A DNA stretch of 21,765 nucleotides from an uncultured Gammaproteobacteria bacterium (GTDB lineage: Bacteria; Pseudomonadota; Gammaproteobacteria; GCA-2729495), in contig CAMYJV010000075.1 in assembly GCA_947258805.1 (NCBI GenBank), positions 1-21,765 of the forward strand, written 5' to 3'. The position numbers and the translations under genes are program-made. Shown one piece after another: positions 1 through 7,261 of this stretch. A model generated the notes under the pieces. The model saw nothing but the letters and a program-made list of their open reading frames with translations. It did not search any database and was not told the DNA's origin. Numbering within the stretch: the stretch's first letter is position 1; the number at the start of each line of letters is the position of its first letter.

Positions 1-24
1 TACGGATCCGCGGGAGTTGCTGGC

Positions 25-534
25 ATGAAAGCCGAGATCAGCGGCCGGGCCTGGGTCTTTGGTGACAACGTGAATACTGACGTCATGGCCCCGGGACTCT
101 ATTTCAAGTCACCGATGGCCGAGATGGCGAAGCACTGCATGGAAGCGGTAGCCCCGGAGTTCGCCGGCAGCGTGCAACCCGGCGACATCGTGGTCGGCGG
201 GCGCAACTTCGGTATTGGCTCGGCGCGGGAACAGGCCGCGATGGCATTGCAGTATCTCGGTGTCGGCGCCGTGCTGGCACCGTCCTTTGGGCGGGTCTTC
301 TACCGCAACACGCTGAACTTCGGTATCCCGGCCCTGTGGTTGCCGGCCGACATGATCGTCGAACCAGGCGATTGCCTGCATGTGCAACCGGAGACCGGCC
401 ACATTCGTAACGAGACCCGCGGGACGGCCTGCAATGCGCCGGCCCTGCCCGGGCACCTGTTGCAGATGGTGGCCGCCGGCGGGTTGATGCCGTGGCTGAA
501 ACTGCGCCTGGCCAAGGAGAACAGAGATGGTTGA
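25..534 (+). CDS. Aconitase-family dehydratase small subunit (LeuD/DmdB-like)
   Basis: This is the small (swivel-domain) subunit of a hydro-lyase of the aconitase/3-isopropylmalate dehydratase family, 169 aa. The large [4Fe-4S] subunit would supply the active-site cluster and should lie just left of the window. Family signatures are visible: FGDNVNTDVMAPG at residues 12-24 and GGRNFGIGSAREQA at 58-71, the latter forming the substrate-binding loop. The length matches the short LeuD/HACN type rather than the roughly 200-residue enteric LeuD. The start is supported by a GGGAG ribosome site about nine bases upstream. The stop overlaps the next gene by eight bases, so the two are probably translationally coupled. 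Because the partner is a PEP mutase-family lyase and not leuB, the substrate may be a substituted malate (for example 2,3-dimethylmalate) rather than isopropylmalate. The family is secure; the substrate is inference. Confidence 0.85.
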   Translation: MKAEISGRAWVFGDNVNTDVMAPGLYFKSPMAEMAKHCMEAVAPEFAGSVQPGDIVVGGRNFGIGSAREQAAMALQYLGVGAVLAPSFGRVFYRNTLNFGIPALWLPADMIVEPGDCLHVQPETGHIRNETRGTACNAPALPGHLLQMVAAGGLMPWLKLRLAKENRDG

Positions 535-1414
535 TGACCACGCCCGGCGCCTGCGTGACGCGCTGGCGTCCGACGAGGTCCTGATTGCGCCCGGTTGCTA
601 CGACGGGTTGACCGCACTGCTGATCGAACAGGCAGGGTTTGCCTGCGCCTATCTCAGCGGCGCCAGCGTGGCGTTTACGCGCCTCGGGCGGCCGGACCTG
701 GGTCTCACGACCCTGACCGAGGTCGCCGACACTGTGGCCTGCATTCGCGATCGTGTGGCGCTGCCGCTGGTCGTCGACGGCGACAACGGCTTCGGCAACG
801 CGTTGAACGTGAAGCGCACGGTGCGATTGTTCGAACGCATGGGCGCGTCGGCGATCCAGCTGGAAGATCAGCAAATGCCGAAACGCTGCGGGCACCTGGA
901 AGGCAAGCAGCTGATCTCGGCTGGCGAGATGGCCGGCAAGATTCGTGCGGCCCTGGACGCGCGGGCCAGCGATGACACCGTCATCATTGCCCGCACGGAT
1001 GCGGTGGCAGTGGACGGCCTGGATGCGGCTCTCGAGCGCGCCACCGCCTACCTGGCAGCCGGCGCAGACGTATTGTTCGTCGAGTCCCCGGGCAGCGTCG
1101 ACCAGATGCGCAGGATCGGCCGCGAACTCGGCGCCCAGGCGCCCTTGCTGGCCAACATGGTGGAGGGCGGCAAGACCCCCCTGGTCCCGGCACCCGAGCT
1201 CGGCGCGATGGGTTACCGCATCGTGATTCATCCGGGCGCGATGGTGCGGGTGCTGAGCCGCGCCGGGGCGCAGTATCTCGCGGCCCTGCAGCGCGATGGC
1301 ACCACCGCGAACATTCTCGACACGATGAACGACTTCAGCCAGCTGAACCATTTGATCGGGACCCAGGAATTGCTAAGCGAAGCAGACACATACGACCCGG
1401 AAGCCCGGGACTAG
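527..1414 (+). CDS. Isocitrate lyase/PEP mutase superfamily carbon-carbon lyase (dimethylmalate lyase or oxaloacetate decarboxylase-like)
   Basis: A 295-aa enzyme of the isocitrate lyase/phosphoenolpyruvate mutase superfamily, expected to be a cytosolic, Mg-dependent TIM-barrel enzyme that cleaves or decarboxylates a 2-hydroxy or 2-oxo diacid. Visible hallmarks are SGAS at residues 44-47, the metal-binding DGDNGFG at 84-90, the metal ligand in QLEDQ near 113, and the gating-loop KRCGH at 119-123. The cysteine in KRCGH is the catalytic one in lyases (2-methylisocitrate lyase, isocitrate lyase, dimethylmalate lyase), which favours C-C lyase chemistry over phosphonate chemistry. An AAGGAG ribosome site lies about seven bases before the ATG, inside the end of the dehydratase gene. 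Coupling to a dehydratase subunit resembles the dmd/dml arrangement of anaerobic nicotinate degradation. 2-Methylisocitrate lyase and oxaloacetate decarboxylase remain alternatives. Confidence 0.85.
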   Translation: MVDDHARRLRDALASDEVLIAPGCYDGLTALLIEQAGFACAYLSGASVAFTRLGRPDLGLTTLTEVADTVACIRDRVALPLVVDGDNGFGNALNVKRTVRLFERMGASAIQLEDQQMPKRCGHLEGKQLISAGEMAGKIRAALDARASDDTVIIARTDAVAVDGLDAALERATAYLAAGADVLFVESPGSVDQMRRIGRELGAQAPLLANMVEGGKTPLVPAPELGAMGYRIVIHPGAMVRVLSRAGAQYLAALQRDGTTANILDTMNDFSQLNHLIGTQELLSEADTYDPEARD

Positions 1415-1429
1415 CGGGTGCACCAAGTA

Positions 1430-1467
1430 CCCCGAGACGGGGCGCTCAGCAGCCAGCCGCAGGCTGG
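1430..1467 (+). terminator. Possible terminator hairpins after the lyase gene
   Basis: Two adjacent hairpins lie 16 bases after the stop codon: a 5-bp stem CCCCG/CGGGG with a 3-base loop (1430-1442) and a 6-bp stem CCAGCC/GGCTGG with loop GCA (1453-1467). There is no U-tract, so Rho-independent termination is uncertain. Confidence 0.35.
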
Positions 1468-1590
1468 TCTGTTGCAGCGGCCAATGGTGTTGCGGCGTGC
1501 AGCAGATGCCGATCGCTCGGGTCACCAGTGAAACTGGCAGACCAGCGAAGCGTCTACGGTTAATTAACCTAGGGCTTACAAAAAGTTAGC

Positions 1591-1618
1591 TTGTATTCAC
1601 AGGAGGCCGTGTCAGAAT
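1591..1618 (+). promoter_or_regulatory. Weak sigma-70-like promoter candidate upstream of the c-di-GMP gene
   Basis: TTGTAT (1591-1596) and CAGAAT (1613-1618) are separated by 16 bases, in the A/T-richer part of the intergenic region and about 85 bases before the TTG start. Both hexamers match consensus only partly. It is the best-placed pair I can see. Confidence 0.25.
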
Positions 1619-1702
1619 AGTGACGGTTGTGTTTGAGGGCACAACATTTTCCCGAAGTTCCTGGCTGCGGCTAACGGATGTCGCGGCACGACGGAGTGCT
1701 GC

Positions 1703-3899
1703 TTGGACCACACCTCGACCCTGACCGGATTGCACCAGGCCCTCGCTGGCAGCCGCACCGCCGGCGGCCTTGACGTCGTCTACACCAAGCTCGCCGTCGA
1801 CCTGCAGAACCTGCCCCAGGATGATCCGGCCAGTGCCCTGAAGCGCTGCGTCGAAACCTTGCGCGATGCCGTGCAGTGCGACGCCGCGTGTTTTGCGTTG
1901 CTGGACGACACGGGCACGGAATTGGAGTCTGTCTACGCGGCGCGTTCCACGTTTTCACCGTGCAACCCCGAGGTGCTCAAGGGCACGTCCCTGGACGAGT
2001 TGCCCTGGCTACAGTCGGGTCTGGAGCACCTGCGCCTGCACGGCATTGCCGACACGGCTGCGCCCGGGCCAGCGCAGCAGGCCGATGCCGCGCGCCTCGC
2101 CGAGCTGCGCATGGGCGCCTTTCTCGCTGTCGGCTTTCACGCACGCGGGCGCCCGGCGGGCTTCCTCGCTTTTTGTTACGGCCAGCCCCAGGCCGCCTGG
2201 AGCGTCGATCACCAGCTGCTATTGAAATTGCTGGGCTCCAGCTTCGCCGCCGGCCTGACCCGGTTGCGCGACGAGTTCAGCCTGCAGCTGCTCGAGGAGC
2301 GCGAGGAAATCATGATCCGCACGGCCAATGACGGCACGTGGGACTTCGATGCAATTAACAACATCATGGTGTTCTCGCCACGCTGGAAAGCCATCATGGG
2401 CTACACCGATGAGGCGCTGGCGGAGGCGCCCCCGGACTGGCGCCAGCTGGTGCATCCGGACGACCTCGCACGGGTGCAGGCAAAACTGCGCGATCACCTG
2501 GCCGGCAAGCGGGAAATCTTCGAAAGTGTGCACCGCATGTGCCGACGTGACGGGCGGCGTGCTGGTATTCCACGACGTGAGCGAAGCCCGCGAACTGAAC
2601 CGCAAGCTCAGCTATCACGCCAGTCATGACATCCTGACCGGGCTGGTGAACCGGCGCGAGTTCGAAAGCCGGCTGGAGCGCTCCCTGAAGAGCGCCAAGG
2701 CGCGAGAGACCTCCTACGCGCTGTGCTACATCGACCTCGATCAGTTCAAGATCGTCAACGACTCTTGCGGGCACAATGCCGGAGATGCGCTGCTGAGCCA
2801 GCTCGGCGCGCTGCTGAAAGGCAAGATCCGCTGGCGCGACACGCTGGCCAGGCTGGGTGGTGACGAGTTTGGCCTGCTGCTGGAAAGCTGCAGCCTCGAC
2901 GAGGCCGTCCGAATGGCCGACAAGCTGCGCGAGGCCATCGGTGAACACCGGTTCAGCTGGGACGACCGCAGCTTCCAATTGGGTGCCAGCATTGGTGTAG
3001 TGCCCGTGTCACCGGAGACGGAAGACGTGGCGGCCCTGCTGTCGGCGGCAGACAGCGCGTGCCAGGCGGCCAAGGAAGCTGGTCGCAACCGCATCTACAG
3101 CTACCAGGAAAATGATATTGACCTGATGCGCCGACGCCGTGAAATGCAGTGGGCGGCCCGCATCAGTAACGCGCTGGAAGAAAACCGCTTCGAGTTGTTC
3201 CGCCAGACCATCCTGCCGCTGCAGGGGCAGGACGAGGGAGCTCACTACGAGCTGTTGCTCAGGATGCGTGACGAGAACGGCAAGCTGGTGTCGCCGGAAT
3301 TGTTCATTGCGGCTGCCGAGCGTTACGGCATTACCCCCAACATCGACCGCTGGGTTGTGAATCAGGCCTTCCGCTGGCTGGTTTCGGAGGCGGACGAGCG
3401 CGAGCGCCTCAGCCTTTGTTCGATCAACCTGTCGGGGCAGAGCCTGACGGACGACGGTTTTCTGCCCTTTGTTGTAGATCAGTTCCAGACCAGCGGGCTG
3501 GACGCCACCAAGATCTGTTTCGAGATTACGGAAACGGCAGCGATTGCCAGCTATGCCCAGGCCAGCCGGTTCATCAATGCGCTGAAAGAGCTGGGCTGCA
3601 ATTTCGCGCTGGACGACTTTGGCACCGGGCTGTCGTCATTCGGCTACCTGAAGCACTTCCCGGTGGATTACCTGAAAATTGACGGTAGCTTTGTGAAAGA
3701 GATTCTGCACGATCCCATCGACCGGGAAATGGTGCGTTCCATCAACGAGATCGGTCACCTGACGGGCAAGCAGACCATTGCCGAGTTTGCCGAGAACGAG
3801 GAGATCATCACCATGCTGAAAGGCATGGGTATCGACTACGCCCAGGGTTACGGAGTGTCCGAACCGCAGCGCGTGCTAATGGCGGCCGTCAACGCCTGA
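1703..3899 (+). pseudogene. GAF-PAS-GGDEF-EAL cyclic-di-GMP protein, split by an out-of-frame internal deletion
   Basis: The region encodes a sensor and c-di-GMP turnover protein in two frames. The N-terminal part starts at TTG 1703, with GGAG six bases upstream, and holds a GAF-like domain (about residues 40-185) and the first part of a PAS domain (about 200-284). It then shifts out of frame and stops at 2629. The C-terminal part reads in another frame from about 2547 to 3899: it begins with VTGGVLVFHDVSEAREL, normally the end of a second PAS domain, then GGDEF and EAL domains. GGDEF is intact (2856-2870) with an RxxD inhibitory site (RWRD) upstream. The EAL signature reads ELL (from 3249), but DDFGTG (3612-3629) and the FEITET motif are kept. 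In relatives a PAS remainder plus a second PAS separate the two parts; here they are fused at one GTGACGGG. Two separate products are possible, but no good start precedes the second part. Confidence 0.8.
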
Positions 3900-3917
3900 C
3901 CGGGGACATCGGGACAT

Positions 3918-3940
3918 CGGGGCGCCGGTCAGGCGCCCCG
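3918..3940. terminator. Hairpin between convergent genes
   Basis: A perfect 9-bp stem (CGGGGCGCC, GGTCA loop, GGCGCCCCG) lies between the stop of the plus-strand EAL gene and the stop of the minus-strand cytochrome c' gene. It could end transcription from both sides, but no U-tract follows. Two tandem GGGACATC copies precede it (3903-3918). Confidence 0.5.
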
Positions 3941-3946
3941 TCCCGC

Positions 3947-4405
3947 TTACTCGGCCTTGAACTCTTCGTGGCAGCCCTTGCAGCTGCCCCCGAGTGCAAC
4001 AAAAGCTTTCTTGGCCGCTGCTTCGTTTTCCGCCGCAGCGGCTGCGTAGTTGCTGGCGGCTTCGCCGAGCTTGACGGCCTTCATCTCGAACTCCGCCTGG
4101 TTCATCCAGATCGCGTCCAGTGCTTCCGTCTTCACGTCCGATCCGGAGGTATCCCGCGCAAAAGCGTCACTGATCATGCCGGCCAGCGCAGCCAGCCGTT
4201 GGCCGTGAATCTCGGCCTGCGCCTGGTCGTAGGGTTGCTTGCCCGTCGACATTGCCGCCACGGTCTTCATGTTCCACCCCATCAATTCCATCAACGCATG
4301 CCGGATGTGGGCGGCTTCTTCGTCGGGGTTCTCATCTGCCGCGATGCCTGGTCCGGGGCATACCAGGCAGAGGGCGACAGCGAGTGTTTTCCAGGCTTGG
4401 GTCAT
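3947..4405 (-). CDS. Cytochrome c' (periplasmic c-type cytochrome)
   Basis: A 152-aa exported cytochrome of the class II (cytochrome c') type, a four-helix bundle with heme c bound near the C-terminus. The heme motif CKGCH is at residues 142-146, eleven residues from the start of the C-terminal tail end, as usual for this family. A signal peptide (residues 1 to about 22, ending GIAA) directs it to the periplasm. MELMGWNM near residue 39 fits the N-terminal helix, and EALDAIW near residue 94 matches the conserved region before helix three. I chose the ATG at 4405, because GGAG sits about eight bases upstream and the signal peptide starts there; the reading frame stays open to 4468 without a plausible signal. 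Family members bind NO or CO or carry electrons; the role here is not shown by sequence. It lies 110 bases after the YceI remnant on the same strand. Confidence 0.88.
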   Translation of the reverse strand: MTQAWKTLAVALCLVCPGPGIAADENPDEEAAHIRHALMELMGWNMKTVAAMSTGKQPYDQAQAEIHGQRLAALAGMISDAFARDTSGSDVKTEALDAIWMNQAEFEMKAVKLGEAASNYAAAAAENEAAAKKAFVALGGSCKGCHEEFKAE

Positions 4406-4515
4406 GCGTGAGTCTCCAGTGCTTGCGTCAGGAGGGCGATAGTGTCGAGCGTGCTGGCGCGGTGTCAAATGCCGCTCATGGCCGGTGTCCGGGCAATGGA
4501 CGGCTCGGGGGCGCT

Positions 4516-4981
4516 TTACGGCAGCGCGGTTTCCAGCACCAGGTCGACCTGCACCGTGACTTCATTACCCACCCACTCGGTGTTGGCCCACTGTCCCTGG
4601 CCGACGCCAAATTCCAGCCGCCGGATCAGCGTCTTGCCCGCGAAGCGCAGCCGGCCGTCTGGCAGTTGCTCGAGGGTAAAGGCGAGGGTCACGGGCCGGG
4701 TCTGATCCCGCATCCTCAGCAGGCCATCCGCCATGTAGCCGGTATCGGCTTTCTGTATCCGCTCCGTGACGAAGCGCGCCGTGTCGCCCGAGGATCGGGT
4801 TGGCCGGATCGAGATCAAAAGCCGTGGTGAACTTGCTGAACACGCCCTCAAACTCTGCGCCCTGCTGGACGGCGCTGAATTTGACGGTGCTGTCGGCGGC
4901 CACCGCCATCCAGTTCTCCGCCAGGGCCCCTGTATTGCACAGGATGGCCCCGAGCAGTGCGGCGAAACCGGTTCTTGTCAT
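4516..4981 (-). pseudogene. YceI-family periplasmic protein, disrupted by an internal deletion
   Basis: Two frames together match the YceI lipocalin-like family, which binds isoprenoid-type ligands in the periplasm and often accompanies cytochrome b561. The N-terminal part starts at ATG 4981 (AGGAGA six bases upstream) with a signal peptide ending near ALA, then DSTVKFSAVQQGAEFEGVFS and FDLDPANP, ending around 4796. The rest continues in another frame from about 4791 with DTARFVTERI, a RPVTLAFTLE strand and the typical FGVGQGQWANTEWVGNEV end, stopping at 4516. The parts sum to about 153 residues against roughly 190 in relatives. What is missing is the segment normally carrying VDLASVDT and the ERD/WF motifs, about 40 residues. 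The ATG overlaps the cytochrome b561 stop by four bases. As sequenced, the product would lose the barrel's second half. Confidence 0.75.
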
Positions 4982-5541
4982 GCTCGTCTCCTGCTGGACA
5001 GGCCCGGCAGCATCGCCCCCAGGACGCCGTCGCGCAATACAAACTGGTGATACAGGGCTGCACCCGCGTGCAGCGTGAACGCAGTGGCCAGTATGTAGGC
5101 AAGTATCCGGTGCATAAGTTCCAGCGTCTCGTGCAGCTCACGGTTGGGGGCCACCAGGTCGGGCAGCGTGAACCAGCCGTACAGGCTGACGGGAAAATTC
5201 GCGGCTGAAGAGCTGAGCCAGCCGGTCAGGGGCATGGCGAAGACGACCAGGTACAGCAGCCAGTGTGTCAGGCGCGCCAGGCGTTGCTGGTTGCTGCTCA
5301 GGCTTGCCGGCAACGACGGGGGCGGGTGAATCCACCGCCATGCCAGGCGCGCCGCAGACAGCGTGAAGATCGTGATACCGATGGACTTGTGCAACGCGTA
5401 GCTCTCGAGCTTATCTGGGCTGAGCGGCAGGTCGATCATGTAGTAGGCCAGCGGAATCTGGAACAGAATCAGGCCTGCGATCGTCCAGTGGAACAGTTTC
5501 GCAAGCTTCGAGTAGCGACGGTCGGCAATCTGTTCGGGCAT
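4978..5541 (-). CDS. Cytochrome b561 (di-heme membrane protein)
   Basis: A 187-aa integral membrane b-type cytochrome of the prokaryotic cytochrome b561 family, which moves electrons between quinol and other carriers at the inner membrane. Four hydrophobic helices are visible: about residues 18-38, 49-70, 92-112 and 143-165. Histidines typical of heme ligation lie at H18 (LFHW), H51 (ALHKSIG), H144 and H158, with further histidines at 93, 137 and 165. WLSSSAANFPVSLYGWFTLPDL between helices three and four is characteristic of the family. The gene starts 14 bases after nadC ends and overlaps the YceI gene at ATGA (4978-4981), so it belongs to one transcript. No clear ribosome site precedes the ATG. 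Length is normal and the gene appears intact. Confidence 0.9.
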   Translation of the reverse strand: MPEQIADRRYSKLAKLFHWTIAGLILFQIPLAYYMIDLPLSPDKLESYALHKSIGITIFTLSAARLAWRWIHPPPSLPASLSSNQQRLARLTHWLLYLVVFAMPLTGWLSSSAANFPVSLYGWFTLPDLVAPNRELHETLELMHRILAYILATAFTLHAGAALYHQFVLRDGVLGAMLPGLSSRRRA

Positions 5542-5555
5542 GTCGGTTGCGGTTC

Positions 5556-6413
5556 TCAGTCCTTGAAGCGGAAACGCATGGACAGATCCACGGCATGCAC
5601 GTTTTTTGTGAGTGCACCAACGGAAATGAAGTCGACACCGGTTTCTGCCACTGAGCGTATATTCGCCAGCGTGATGCCCCCGGATGCCTCCAGCTGCACG
5701 CCGGGCGCCGTCGCCGCGCGCTTTGCCACCGCGTCGCGCAGAGCATCGACGCTGAAATTGTCCAGCAGCAGCCGGTCAGCGCCGGTCTGCAGGGCTTCGT
5801 CCATCTGTTCCAGCCGTTCCACTTCAATTTCCACCATGACCCCGGCGGCGCGGGCAGATGTGGCGGCGGCAGCAATGCTGCCGGCTGCCGTGATGTGGTT
5901 TTCCTTGATCAGAATGGCATCGAACAGGCCGATGCGATGGTTGCAGCCCCCGCCGCACCTGACTGCGTATTTCTGCGCCAGGCGCAGACCTGGCAACGTC
6001 TTGCGCGTGTCCAGGATCGTGGCGCCGGTGCCGGCCACCGCATCGACGTACTCCCGCGCGGTCGTAGCGGTGCCAGACAGGGTTTGCAGAAAGTTGAGGG
6101 CCGTCCGTTCTGCTGTCAACAGGCTGCGCGCCGGACCGCTGGCCCGGCAAAGCAGCGCATCGGGCGCCACTCGCTGCGCTTCGTCGATCTCCCAGTGAAC
6201 CCGGATAGCCGGGGCGACTTGCGCAAATACGCGCTCCACCCACGCCTGCCCGCAGATCACAGCAGCCTGCCGGGCGAAAATGTCGGCCTCTGCCGTTTGC
6301 GTGGCCGGGACCAGTGCCGCGGTCAGGTCACCGTTGCCCAGGTCTTCACGCAGCGCGCCCGCGACCTGCTCGTCGATGTCCGCCGGCAGCGCAATGTGTT
6401 GGGCATCAGGCAT
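5556..6413 (-). CDS. nadC: Nicotinate-nucleotide pyrophosphorylase (quinolinate phosphoribosyltransferase)
   Basis: A 285-aa cytosolic enzyme of de novo NAD synthesis: quinolinate plus PRPP gives nicotinate mononucleotide, CO2 and pyrophosphate. Diagnostic stretches are REDLGNGDLT near residues 22-31, ERTALNFLQTLSGTAT at 102-117 with the substrate-binding arginine R103, DTRKTLPGLR at 135-144, CNHRIGLFDAILIKENH at 157-173, then VEIEVE, LLLDNF and EASGGI along the barrel and the C-terminal GALT. All active-site lysines, arginines and histidines I would expect are present. Length fits the family. An AAAGG-like ribosome site precedes the ATG by about nine bases. It is the first gene of the nadC-cytochrome b561-yceI transcript, and a hairpin at 6449-6478 separates it from the upstream gene. 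Confidence 0.96.
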   Translation of the reverse strand: MPDAQHIALPADIDEQVAGALREDLGNGDLTAALVPATQTAEADIFARQAAVICGQAWVERVFAQVAPAIRVHWEIDEAQRVAPDALLCRASGPARSLLTAERTALNFLQTLSGTATTAREYVDAVAGTGATILDTRKTLPGLRLAQKYAVRCGGGCNHRIGLFDAILIKENHITAAGSIAAAATSARAAGVMVEIEVERLEQMDEALQTGADRLLLDNFSVDALRDAVAKRAATAPGVQLEASGGITLANIRSVAETGVDFISVGALTKNVHAVDLSMRFRFKD

Positions 6414-6448
6414 TCAGTCGAGCCTTTGGGCGCGGTCTGAAAACGCAA

Positions 6449-6478
6449 CGGGGGCTGTCACTCGTGTAACAGCCCCCG
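6449..6478 (-). terminator. Hairpin terminator downstream of the PuuD-like gene
   Basis: A perfect 10-bp GC-rich stem (CGGGGGCTGT with ACAGCCCCCG) encloses a 10-base loop. Read on the minus strand it follows the stop at 6531 and is trailed by TTGCGTTTTC, a weak U-rich tail. It sits just upstream of nadC and probably separates the two units. Confidence 0.6.
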
Positions 6479-6530
6479 CGCGTGGACCGGCTGCCGTCGA
6501 GCAGCGCATGTATCTGCGGCTACTTGCGAC

Positions 6531-7115
6531 TTAGAGGAAAAAGCCGTGGTGTGCGCCCACCATGCTCATCAGCATGGGAATCGACAGCATGGTATTGGTG
6601 CGGGAAGCCATCAGCGCCGTGCTCTTCGCCTTCGCGATTTCATCGGCCCCGGCCTCGACCAGGCCCAGCACCTTCTTCTGGTTGGGCCAGATCAGGATCC
6701 AGACGTTGAACAGCATGATCGTGCCCATCCAGGCGCCGATGCCGATCGTCAGGCCGTAGGTACCGCTCAGCGTGAAGGCATTGAGGAACTCGCCTTTCTC
6801 CAGCAGGTAAGTAGCACCGGTCAGCCAGGTAAGCAGCGCTGCCCAACGAAACCACAGCAGCGCCCGGGGTGCGACGTACTTGGTAATGCCGGCCCCGCCG
6901 GGACCGCCCTCGTCGGCCGCCGCCGCGGCCAGCGCCTGCACCTGCACGAAGTTGAAGTAGTACAGCAGCCCGATCCACGTAATGCCGACAATCACGTGGG
7001 CCCAGATCACGATGCGGGCGCTGTCCGGGCCGGTGAGGTCTGTCGCCAGCGCGATGACCACGGCGATGACTAGACCGGAAATAATCGTGCCCCAGGCACT
7101 CTTCAGTGGATTCAT
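6531..7115 (-). CDS. PuuD-like (urate hydroxylase N-terminal domain) membrane protein
   Basis: A 194-aa inner-membrane protein resembling the membrane domain of bacterial urate hydroxylase PuuD. Hydrophobic segments lie at about residues 11-27, 38-60, 88-105, 119-143 and 177-190. Family-like stretches are WAHVIVGITWIGLLYYFNFVQ (split across residues 38-58), LWFRWAALLTWLTGATYL and MGTIMLFNVWILIWPNQKK. Full-length PuuD carries an additional C-terminal cytochrome c domain; no CxxCH is present here, so this is the short stand-alone form. Stand-alone forms have also been labelled NusG-like by database propagation, which the sequence does not support. I chose ATG 7115 with GGGGTAAG before it; a TTG seven codons upstream is a weaker start. 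No purine-degradation gene is nearby, so urate oxidation is not implied. Confidence 0.7.
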   Translation of the reverse strand: MNPLKSAWGTIISGLVIAVVIALATDLTGPDSARIVIWAHVIVGITWIGLLYYFNFVQVQALAAAAADEGGPGGAGITKYVAPRALLWFRWAALLTWLTGATYLLEKGEFLNAFTLSGTYGLTIGIGAWMGTIMLFNVWILIWPNQKKVLGLVEAGADEIAKAKSTALMASRTNTMLSIPMLMSMVGAHHGFFL

Positions 7116-7261
7116 GAAACTTACCCCGTGAGTCAACCAGTTCCGCGTCGCCCAACCATATCGTGCCGATCGCGCGCCCCTTTCAGAGGCGAGAGAGCAT
7201 AGGCGAGGTGCACCCGTTATTCAATTGGGTGACGGGCTGCGTGCTATGCGTGGCGAGCCCT

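Larger units (their letters stand above)
1415..1702. other. Intergenic region with several inverted repeats
   Basis: This 288-base stretch holds no gene I can support. Its left half contains small hairpins (1430-1442, 1453-1467, 1523-1535) and a 9-base long-range inverted repeat (1463-1471 against 1538-1546). From about 1560 it becomes A/T-richer, with a TTAATTAA palindrome, then a weak promoter-like pair and the ribosome site of the next gene. It probably combines termination of the upstream operon with the promoter of the c-di-GMP gene. Confidence 0.6.

Noticed and set aside
104..1351. A 415-codon open frame antisense to the dehydratase/lyase genes
   Set aside because: Both sense genes have strong family motifs and ribosome sites; the antisense frame spans both genes without domain content.
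1440..1560. c-di-GMP (GEMM) riboswitch before the GGDEF gene
   Set aside because: The conserved GEMM core (GGCCUAA-like joint and the tetraloop/receptor elements) is not present.
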